From contig JAGFNK010000547.1 of the NCBI GenBank assembly GCA_025769875.1, positions 1-34,408 of the forward strand: a stretch of 34,408 nt of DNA, written 5' to 3'. The stretch comes from Russula earlei (taxonomy: Eukaryota; Basidiomycota; Agaricomycetes; Russulales; Russulaceae). The notes beneath the pieces were generated by a model. It had not been told where the DNA came from, searched no databases, and saw only the letters and a list, made by a program, of their open reading frames with translations. Position numbers and translations under genes: made by a program. Positions 27,962 through 34,408 of this stretch are shown here, one piece after another. The number at the start of each line of letters is the position of its first letter. Position 1 is the stretch's first letter.

Positions 27962-28613
27962 TGTTAGATCCTTCTAGAGTATGACAACAAGATGAGAGGG
28001 GCTCTGCAGACAGGGTAGGAGTCAACTGTTTGGGATTGGCAAACTAAGTTGAGCTTAAGGCTCAACTGTTTCTACTGGAGGCTTTATATAGCCTTATAGG
28101 GATAAGGTTCATGCTACTGTAGTACTGTTTGGTGCTATAGAAGCAAAAGGCGGCTCATAGAAGCGAGGTTGCTTCTATGTAAACGATCTCGGTGCTGGAG
28201 GCATTAAGTGCTTCCCCAATCAAGGAATCGATGTACGTGGTGGTACAGGAACATCTGGGACCGAAGCAATGCTACTCATTGCTTCTTCAGTACATCTTCT
28301 GAAAATATGATCAACGTGCTCCGAATGTGATATCAAGGAACATAAACGATAAAGATCTGACGCATGCATAATGCAAACAGTGCAGTCCATAGTTCAGGTG
28401 TTCCGGCATCTTCTGGACCCCAAACCACTTGGTAACAGAAACCAGGAGATCGACTCTGTCTGTGGACTGAGTCATTGTCTGACTCAGCCTTGAGACGCTA
28501 AACCTTTGACCCGGTCTCCTTGAGCCGGCCCCACTGAACCCTTGAACCAAGTCACAGGGACTTGGCCCCATTAAAACTTGAGCTATCACTCTTACGGCCG
28601 CGACACCGTAACA
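27962..28613 (-). mobile_element. Probable LTR-like block (652 bp) inside the hAT element, no target duplication seen
   Basis: The block has short inverted ends TGTTA...TAACA. In minus orientation it begins TGTTACGGTGTCGCGGCC and ends GGATCTAACA, with a TATATAAAG box near 28086-28094 placed suitably for a promoter. Flanks (AGGAG left, ATGCG right) do not match, so either the duplication has decayed, the ends are misjudged, or a deletion occurred at insertion. Transposase sequence lies on both sides. Internal direct phrases with GAAGC and TTCTATG recur at 28139-28185. An open frame (28311-28589) is not recognised. Confidence 0.5.
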
Positions 28614-28991
28614 ATGCGGCCCTTTTTATTGCTGACTTCTGGTATGGTTTTTGAGGGTAACATATCAGCTATCTGCAAAGTGTTAATTTGCCTGACCATG
28701 GAATCACATTAAGATATTTCGTACCTCTTCATTACTTATTTCTGTGGCATCACTAGGATCCTCTGATCCATACTCAGCAGAAGAAGGTGGTGAAGTCAGT
28801 ATTGTCTGCATCAGTATTGGTGTCATCCATGACAGCTTGCTTGTGCTTTGCAGGAGCCTTGTGTTTGCGAGACTGCACAGGGTGCCAGTGGGACAATTGA
28901 ACAGGATTCTCAAATTCGTCAAGCTTCTCCACAGCAATAGCTGCGGCTAATCATGTACCTGCATTGGATTGGACTGGACAAGAATGTTGAC

Positions 28992-29051
28992 CTGGAAAGA
29001 TGAGTAAGTACTTTGTGGAAGCACTCAAATTATGTTGAACAAACTACTTAC
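28992..29051 (-). other. Probable N-terminal intron of the hAT transposase (60-63 bp)
   Basis: On the minus strand a GTAAGT donor (29051; alternative GTAGTA at 29054) and a CTTTCCAG acceptor (28992) flank a stop-rich stretch. It follows the exon ending SQPIRPGSCMQQ. The short exon after it cannot be read cleanly, so a second intron just downstream is likely. Confidence 0.6.
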
Positions 29052-29508
29052 TACCTTGTTGCATGCAAGAACCTGGTCGAATAGGTTGGGAATCATCTGC
29101 ATCATTGAACCAGATGATTTTGGATGCATCAAGCAGTTGACCATCTGGTCCTCAGGCAGGCTGATCTGTCATGGCAAGTCCTGTTTGTTGAGGACCGGGA
29201 TTGAAAAGAGGGGATGGTGGCATGGCCACGAACAATGGGTATCCCTCAACGGTCTTGGTGGGGGCCCTGGCAACAACAAGTTTGAGTTTCGGTGGCTCAA
29301 TGAAAAAATAAAGTTTATTCGGATATTCCCATAAAAAATGCCGTCTAAGGCCGTTGACGGCTGTTTTTTGATGGATTGGATGGGTGTGGTCCCACTCTAT
29401 CATCATCGAGACGGACGGGTGGGTGGGACGAGCTCAAACGGCACGGGTACGGTACCCATACTACGGATCCGTCCATCCCGTGATGGACAGTTACAGTGCG
29501 CAGCCCTA

Positions 29509-29516
29509 TTCAGTTT
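29509..29516. repeat. Right 8-bp target duplication of the hAT element
   Basis: TTCAGTTT directly follows the right terminus CAGTGCGCAGCCCTA and equals the left duplication at 24271-24278. Confidence 0.93.
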
Positions 29517-29810
29517 GGGTGTTGGACAGCAGGAACCCAGTTTTTAGTACATAGAATACAATATACAAGCTGTATTATGCATAACATGGAACATAGAAGT
29601 AAATTGTCATGTAGATCTTGAGGGCGTCGAGGTGTCCTTAGCCACACGAGAGGGTCAATGCGAATACTAGAAAACTGATCCCATTCACTGAGCTGCTCAG
29701 CTAAGCTTGACTACTGAATAAGATAGTAGCTACTGATACTTAGATACAACAATGCTACTCCTCTGACTGCAAGTCGAGAGCGCGAGCGCGAGGCGGCGCG
29801 GCGATGACGA
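29517..29810. other. No gene seen
   Basis: This stretch of about 290 bp beyond the hAT element has no convincing ORF or repeat. Composition changes here from AT-rich to GC-rich (near 29775, with GCGAGCGCGAGGCGGCGCGG). Confidence 0.5.
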
Positions 29811-29870
29811 AGGGGCGAGACGCTATGGGCAGGGGCGAGACGCTATGGGCAGGGGCGAGACGCTATTGGC
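29811..29870. repeat. Tandem repeat, 20 bp x 3
   Basis: The unit AGGGGCGAGACGCTATGGGC occurs at 29811, 29831 and 29851, with one or two changes in the last copy (CTATTGGC). Confidence 0.92.
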
Positions 29871-30133
29871 AGCGAGCCCCCGGATTCGAGTGGCGATGAC
29901 GTCTGCGCGTGCGTCATCCGCGTGCGTACGTATGCGCGTGGCGGGGGCGAGGACAAGGCGAGTGACGTCGACGGCGATCGTCTTGAGCCGTTGTCGCAGT
30001 TCCCGGGCGCAGAGTGGGGAACGCGAGGGGATGACGTCGAAGGGAGAGTGTGGGAGGGAAGGAGGAGAGTGAAGGAGGATAGGAAGGAGGACGCGTGGGC
30101 GAGGGACGCGCGAGAGGTGGGGGCGAGTGCAAG

Positions 30134-30463
30134 TCATGTGAGTTTCCCGGTCAGCGGGCTCACATACCTTACATAGATATCAAATATCATCATCTGGAGG
30201 AAGGAGGAAAGGGGAGGCGAGATAGGATGAGAACCCGCGAAAAATGTAGATGAAAAACGCACCTGGTCAACATGCGAGAGTGACTGCATGCGGGAAAACT
30301 CGTGGTGCTTGTGCCATTCCATGGTCGCGGTCGTGGTCATGGCCATCGCGTTTGAGGTTGCTGCTGTGAGAGTGACATCGTCGTCGCCACCGCTGCTTGA
30401 GAGGAAAACGAAAGTAAAAAAAAAAAATCGAGGATGGAGGGGGAAACGAAAAGGGAAACACAT
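30134..30463 (-). pseudogene. Possible exon-containing region of an unrecognised gene
   Basis: On the minus strand the coding-like segment SGGDDDVTLTAATSN, then MEWHKHHEFSRMQSLSHVDQ, is bounded on its 5' side by a pyrimidine tract ending CTCAAG (about 30400). On its 3' side is a GTGCGT donor at 30262. A CTCCAG acceptor at 30194 would make a 69-bp in-phase intron followed by MMIFDIYVR and another GTATGT donor. Splice signals of this quality in a row suggest a real exon structure. I cannot name the protein or find its start, and GC-rich DNA to the left (29880-30130) gives open frames in several registers. It could also belong to the long-TIR relative that follows. Confidence 0.33.
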
Positions 30464-30639
30464 GTCGCGCGCGGCAGAAATTGGGGCAGGAGGGGAGGGG
30501 GCAGCATCATCGCCGCGTCCAGGCCATGCCGTGTCACTGTGAAGAGAGGCTTGTGAAATGGGACAATGGGCTGTTGCACTGGAGGGAAGGAAGTGGGGAA
30601 AGAGAATGAGACAGAACGCGCAAAAATGAAAACAAAGAC

Positions 30640-32200
30640 GTTTGCGTGCATTCGTTCAGTCAGATCGCTCGGGCACATACAAAGAAGGGAACAAGAGGGC
30701 CACTCCCTGTATTCGAGATATGGTTTTATATACAAGAGAGGAGCCAAGGGACAGGAAAGGCCTGAAAGACAGGCATGCATATGAAAGGAAATCCAAGTAA
30801 GTGGAAGGGGTCAGACCGACGACGCCTCGCGCGAGGCGTCGAGGGCGTCGTCTCCGGTGGCTGCGCTGGCACGTGGCGCTCGGTGGTGGCGAGCTCTTGA
30901 GAACGTGGTCGAGGGACGTGAGGGAGGTGACACGAGGGCAACCTGGAGGTGACAGGACGCACAATGGGGGTGATGATGTACCCTTGTAAGAGCGAATTCC
31001 GTGGCCAGTCACAATCCGCCATACATCTCCCACCCAGGGGCATGAAATTTTGACTGTCCCCAGTCAAACTGTCGAGAGTGGAGCCTTCAGCCATTTGCCC
31101 GTGCGGTGTCGTCGTAGCTGCAGCTGTCCCGAGGTCCTCCGTCGTGCAAGAAGAAAGTGAGCTTGCGACTGACAGACTGAGCAGGCTTGAACTGCTGGCT
31201 CCAAAAAGGGGGATGATGGAGCGCTCGAGTTCGCATGCTGGTGCGTGTGGCAAAGGCGGGACTGGGTGGCATGAGTGTTGACCAGCCAGTAGTGGAGAGA
31301 GGCAAGGCGTGCACATGTGCGTGCTCCATTCTGTCGTCGTGCCTCATGGTGGTGCAACACATAGCTGCTGCTTCTGCTTCTGCAGTCGCCGGCGCTCCAT
31401 TGGCTTTGTCGCATTGAGTGGCGACCCCTGCGGAAGGCAGCATAGCATTGTTGACGGAGGTGGAGGGTGTAGTCGGCTTGTGCGTTGCTAGTGCCAGCGC
31501 CTTGCGATAGCCATGAAGGGGCTTTCTCCACTGCAGGTGGTGATGGCATGTGTGAGCGCGCGAGTGGAAGGGGAGATGATGTGAAACGCCGCGTGTGGCG
31601 TGCTGCTGGCATCAGCGGCGTCTCCTTGGTTGGCGGTGTGGTGGCAGCGTCTGCTCCTCTGTGGCGGCGCCTGGCTTGGCTCGGGTCTGGACCTTCTTGA
31701 TCTCCTTGGACAGCAACGGTGCTGCGATGCTGGTATCGCGCGAAACTAGAACCACGGTGGCGGCTGATGCTGAGACGGTGGCTGAGGGTGAGACCAAGAC
31801 GGAGACATGGAACGGAGCTGGGGTGACAGCGGTGAGTGAGGCTGAACCTGGGGTGACTGGATAATGGAGTAGAGGAGGTGGAAGATGGAGCAGGTACGAG
31901 GATTGAGGCAGGCGCTAATGACGTGGGGGCGACTATGGCATGGGGGCTGAGAGGGCGACAGTGAGCAACAAGGAGGAGGCGGCGGTCGGCAGGAGTGTGA
32001 GTGGAGAGGGTGAAGCTATGGTAGTGGGGGGCGAAGCTGGGACGGTGAGAGGGCCAGAAACTGAGATGGCAGGGTGGCGGGCGAAGCTGGAACTGAGGCA
32101 GCTTGAGGTGAGATAACAGCTAGCGGGAATGAGAATCCGGTAGTGACATCGGAACGGTGGGCAAAGAAACATGAGGCAAAGGGACGGCGCGACGAGCGAG
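30640..32200 (-). mobile_element. Diverged relative of the long-TIR family (E, internal part)
   Basis: Similarity to element A, in the same orientation, is recognisable though strongly diverged. It includes TGGTTTTATATACAAGAGAGG near 30720, the GGCCAGTCACAATCCGCCAT and GTCCCCAGTCAAACTG region near 31010-31070 (A: 6010-6070), and the GTGCTGCTGGCATCAGCGGC to TATCGCGCGAAACTAGAAC stretch near 31600-31755 (A: 6540-6710). The first 100 bp also resemble the inner part of element C (3017-3100). The minus-strand peptide LVSRDTSIAAPL in E matches LVVSRDTSTAAL of D, so part of the protein sequence is kept. No left terminal repeat is found. Confidence 0.65.
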
Positions 32201-32237
32201 CGATGAAAGCATGCGTGGAAATCGTTTTCTTGTGGCG

Positions 32238-32713
32238 TCAAATGTTGGTTAGGATCCGGCGGGGAAAGGGCTGTGCTGTCGTCTGTGCATCGCCCAACTC
32301 GACCGCGGCTGTGTATGTGTGCGGCGGATGGGGAGGGGCCACCTCCCCGAGCGGTTGACCATCAGGAGGTTTGCCCCTGCCCACAGCGGCTTGTGCTTGT
32401 TGAGCATAGTGCAATCGACGCTGCAGAGGTCGGGTGGGGGGGGGGGGGGGGGGGGGGGAAGGTGAGGATTTGACGGGTCGTGCGCACACATATAGCGTGG
32501 CGGAGGACGTACCTGGTGATCCCACTGGTCCCAAGCCTGCGCGATGATCGGCTCGAGCGAGGCGAGCTCCTCATTTGTCATGGACAGGGTGTGAAGGATG
32601 TGGTGCTTGAGCAGCCGTGCGCACAAAAATAAGAGGAACAACGTCGACGTGAACGTCTGTCCGCCATTCTGGCCCGGCGGGAATGGCTGAGACACGATCA
32701 ACAAAGTACCCAT
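32238..32713 (-). CDS. Small spliced ORF of unknown function (127 aa predicted)
   Basis: Exon 1 runs from the ATG at 32713 to 32513 (MGTLLIVSQPFPPGQNGGQT near the start; MTNEELASLEPIIAQAWDQW near the end). Exon 2 runs from 32420 to the TGA at 32238-32240 (RRLHYAQQAQAAVGRGKPPD, ending PFPRRILTNI). The intron between (32421-32512, 92 bp) has a GTACGT donor and a CTGCAG acceptor, lies in phase 0, and its pyrimidine tract is a run of 23 C on this strand. There is a short hydrophobic stretch (TLFLLFLCARLL) at residues 24-35. No family is recognised. It lies inside the diverged long-TIR region, so it may be an element gene. The second Met (MTNEELAS) is an alternative start. Confidence 0.42.
32436..32458. 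repeat. Run of 23 consecutive G
   Basis: An uninterrupted G homopolymer on the plus strand forms the pyrimidine tract of the intron on the minus strand. Length is prone to sequencing error. Confidence 0.9.
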
Positions 32714-32869
32714 TACAAATCATGTGATGTGTCACATGTGTCGACATTTTGCTTGAATATCACGTGGCCGTGTATCATCACCTGACTTGTCAGGGGAGGG
32801 GGAGGGGTTGAGCTAGGCGGGCTCCTCGCCACCGACCACGCGCAACGCCACGCCCCAGCACACTCGAAC

Positions 32870-33524
32870 TGAAACGAAACGAAACGAACGAACGCGTCTC
32901 AAAGCCTTTTCATGACCGCCTCGACCGCCTTGACCAGTCTCGATTCCCTTTCATGGCTCTCCCTCCCTTTCATGGTTCTCTGATTCCTTTCATATTCTCC
33001 TGTGTACTGTCCTATACATAAACACCCTAGCTACTCTGTAGTAGCGCAGTGAATAAGAATCCTTCTTTGTGACCCAATCACCACTGCCTGAGAAAAGTAA
33101 GAAGCCTCAATAGTTGTGCGAACTGCTTGCTCCTCCCCCCCCCCTCTCTCCTTTTTCCGCTTGGACCGGTCAGCATCACGATTCGCGCATCCCCGGACTC
33201 CCTACAGTACAGCGTCGCGACCTGACGAAACCATTATTTTGTCAGGGAGGTCACAGGTCATACGGGGTGACGAATTGATTTAATTGGTACAGTAATGTGC
33301 CTCATACAGATGTGCAGGCTGCCTGTGTCCAGCTTCACCAAATCTTGCTCAAATGCCACAAAAAAGGTGGGACTGCCTAGCCCTCATTGAGCAGATTCAG
33401 GGGATCCAAGTGTTATTGCAATTGGTGCAGAATTGGAGGAGATATTTGCATCACATGGTGAGGAGGGATTTTGTGCTGATTTAGTGGTTTCAAGGTCCAT
33501 GCCAAGTGCACTGAAAATGGCAAA
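32870..33524 (+). mobile_element. Diverged right end of a long-TIR element (E, terminal part)
   Basis: In B orientation this matches the end of B. It has AACGCGTCTCAAAGCCTTTT with FHDRLDRLDQS-type coding remains (32886-32945), CATAAACACCCTAGCTACTC with the CTCTGTAGTAG motif (33014-33044), and then the terminal repeat: CTGCCTAGCCCTCATTGAGC near 33373, ending GTGCACTGAAAATGGCAAA before TAACTT. This orientation is opposite to that of 30640-32200, so E is either two fragments or a rearranged copy. A GAAAC microsatellite lies at 32869-32888. Confidence 0.7.
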
Positions 33525-33689
33525 TAACTTATCATTGTAACCAATGCTGGCTGCAGCATCTGAGCTGAGCCAGTCTGGCTGATCCAATGCATCAATGACA
33601 TGCATGAGCCAGGAATGCCCGGTCTGTGGGATCTGACACATTAATGCAACTGGGCTGTGATTACATCAAGCCAAGCCAGGCCAGAACAG

Positions 33690-33710
33690 CACTAAATGTA
33701 TATAAAGCCA
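33690..33710 (+). promoter_or_regulatory. TATA-containing promoter upstream of the right-edge gene
   Basis: TATATAAAG at 33699-33707 is followed by a pyrimidine-rich leader (TCTCTCTAGC, CACTCTTTCGG) and by an ATG at 33869. The arrangement fits a fungal core promoter. A decayed LTR promoter is an alternative, because the leader resembles those of the LTRs in this window. Confidence 0.4.
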
Positions 33711-33868
33711 ATGCCCGCAATTACAATTCTCTCTAGCTGTGCTCCCAATCACTCTTTCGGTTAACCACACGGTACTGGTTACCGACAATCTTTCCTACGT
33801 CGCCGTCTTGTTATACCTCGACAACCTCGACAGCCTTCATTTCAGATATCCATATTTCCCATTCAACA

Positions 33869-33977
33869 ATGCGAACCTCCTCTGTTTTTGCAATCTTCTG
33901 CCTTTCTGTTGGCAATCACTTTCATCGTTTGCGCTTCTTTCAAGTCATCTTTCTCCTCAGAAATTGACTTCATCTCA
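33869..33977 (+). pseudogene. Possible signal-peptide-like N-terminus (broken)
   Basis: From ATG 33869 the frame reads MRTSSVFAIFCLSVG, a short basic start and a hydrophobic core as in secretory signal peptides, but ends after 32 codons. A one-base shift after GTTGGC gives ITFIVCASFKSSFSSEIDFI and a TAG. The combination suggests a secreted-protein gene with a frameshift, or chance. Nothing downstream identifies a mature protein. Confidence 0.3.
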
Positions 33978-33999
33978 TAGAAGTGGGTTATAAACCCCA

Positions 34000-34382
34000 G
34001 AAATCAATGCACAGCACCTTCCTGCGCAGCACCTTCCTTCAAAAAACGAGTTTCCTGAATACCACCGAGAGCAATTATTGTCAATAAAAAAGCAGTGGGA
34101 AGAGCAAAATGATGCACTCCCACGCGCTTCGAGGTGCTCCCATCCATCTGGACCTCTGATCATGCCCTTGTGATTAACAAGCATCTTACGGCCACTGAAG
34201 GACTGAGGTGGCATTTGGAAGCGTTGGACAAGGTTGCCCCATTCAGTGAAGGTCGTGACTGGCTGAAAGGGATGCATGAGCAGCAGAATTCGTTGAGGAA
34301 GTGGCATAATGAGGCTAATGATTATGTGCAATGGGCAAAATATAGCAGGTCGGTTTTTATAATAAATCTGAGAAGGCGATGA
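34000..34382 (+). pseudogene. Unrecognised coding fragment at the right edge
   Basis: Two frames carry protein-like sequence in succession. First comes INAQHLPAQHLPSKNEFPEY and REQLLSIKKQWEEQNDALPR (about 34000-34130). Then from 34134 comes LRWHLEALDKVAPFSEGRDW, LKGMHEQQNSLRKWHNEAND and YVQWAKYS. Both are charged, helical and non-repetitive, unlike the transposon DNA to the left. A frameshift or an unseen intron near 34140 would join them. The stop is TGA 34380-34382. I do not recognise the family, and the gene may continue beyond the window through another exon. Confidence 0.38.
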
Positions 34383-34408
34383 ATGACAAAGTGACAGGCC
34401 GCGCTGGT

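Larger units (their letters stand above)
24513..29223 (-). pseudogene. hAT-family transposase pseudogene with introns
   Basis: Reading leftward from the likely ATG at 29223: an N-terminal part (PPSPLFNPGPQQTG, DGQLLDASKIIWFNDADDSQ), an acidic/basic region (HWHPVQSRKHKAPAKHKQAV), then after two LTR insertions a basic LKPKIKTKSMPAPQGRRRG and a BED-type-like segment (SPVYLFYEVISKGSHSSLGE, HYHCLHG). The catalytic core has CLSLDAWTSSNQYPFLAIVA (first Asp) and ALVMDNTSNNNTLM (second Asp). The C-terminal dimerisation region has ELEEYFKLPAEDFDTCNPIH, FPNLFHLAHDILCIPG and GSAVSIEWIFSGGWDTISLR. This order is that of hAT (hobo/Ac/Tam3) transposases. Stops (such as TGA 29152-29154), frameshifts near 26550 and in 25060-25690, and the LTRs inactivate it. 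Confidence 0.9.
24279..29508 (-). mobile_element. Complete hAT DNA transposon (5230 bp including later insertions)
   Basis: The left end TAGGGCTGTGCACC and the right end, read inward, TAGGGCTGCGCACT form inverted termini that agree at 12 of 14 positions. They are flanked by identical TTCAGTTT duplications. Inside is a hAT transposase on the minus strand (about 29223 to 24513). Subterminal regions contain short repeats (GATGGGTAATGGCC / GATGGGTATGG on the left). Two LTR-like blocks (27429-27912 and 27962-28613) inserted later. Without them the element would be about 4.1 kb. The transposase has many lesions, so the copy is inactive, but intact ends mean it could in principle have been mobilised in trans. 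Confidence 0.92.

Noticed and set aside
29823..30176. Overlapping ORFs in the GC-rich segment on both strands
   Set aside because: Open frames in four registers with Arg/Pro/Ser bias are expected from composition. No domain or consistent splice structure was seen within this part.
32436..32458. Poly-G run as a telomere-like or engineered tract
   Set aside because: It is a plain homopolymer within an intron-like context, without a telomeric repeat unit such as TTAGGG.
32249..32713. Similarity of GTLLI and its codons to the GTLLIAKK segment of element A (near 7820)
   Set aside because: Only about 16 bp agree (GGNACTTTGTTGATNG) and the similarity stops there, so it is too short to claim homology.
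1..34408. A complete multi-gene system (defence island, metabolite cluster, mating locus)
   Set aside because: All recognisable proteins are transposon proteins. No kinase, helicase, synthase, P450, homeodomain or similar host domains were found.

Overview
The window looks like a transposon-dense, probably heterochromatic region of a filamentous fungus, most likely an agaricomycete (Basidiomycota). The evidence is a chromodomain Ty3/gypsy retrotransposon, a hAT transposase broken by 46-63 bp GT-AG introns, TG...CA solo LTRs with 5-bp duplications, and no bacterial-type operons. I found no tRNA, rRNA, CRISPR array or clearly intact host gene. Almost all coding sequence is decayed transposon sequence. 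The species-level assignment is inference.

Region 1-18353 is one full-length-type Ty3/gypsy chromovirus on the + strand ('element 1'). Its 5' LTR lies left of the window. Its gag and pol are cut into pieces by later insertions: a solo LTR (940-1901); a compound block (2574-11362) of three long-TIR DNA elements labelled C, A and B here, plus a truncated LTR; and two solo LTRs in opposite orientation inside the reverse transcriptase (12931-13815 and 13975-14937). RNase H, integrase and chromodomain follow, then a polypurine tract and the 3' LTR (17524-18353). Element 1 itself sits inside a second copy of the same family ('element 2', minus strand, 18354-20309), which has been cut at its other side by long-TIR element D (20310-about 21757).

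Region 21758-24270 holds a basic N-terminal gene fragment, a copy of the palindrome arm seen in element C, a degenerate tandem repeat of about 107-112 bp, and old fragments of the long-TIR family. Region 24279-29508 is a complete hAT element with matching terminal inverted repeats and an exact 8-bp target duplication (TTCAGTTT). Its minus-strand transposase is a pseudogene with introns, and it is interrupted by a perfectly delimited solo LTR (27429-27912, TSD ATGCA) and a second LTR-like block. Region 29517-34408 is GC-rich, with a 20-bp tandem repeat, diverged relatives of the long-TIR family, a small spliced ORF whose intron carries 23 consecutive G, and at the right edge a TATA-containing promoter with fragments of an unrecognised gene.

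The best candidate for something undescribed is the long-TIR family. It has about 410-bp terminal inverted repeats starting TTGCCG, inserts at TA, and encodes a long Ala/Ser/Pro-rich protein whose reading frame can be followed in copies A, B, D and a diverged copy E. Copy A looks like the chimeric product of recombination between two insertions. I see no defence, secondary-metabolite or other multi-gene system.
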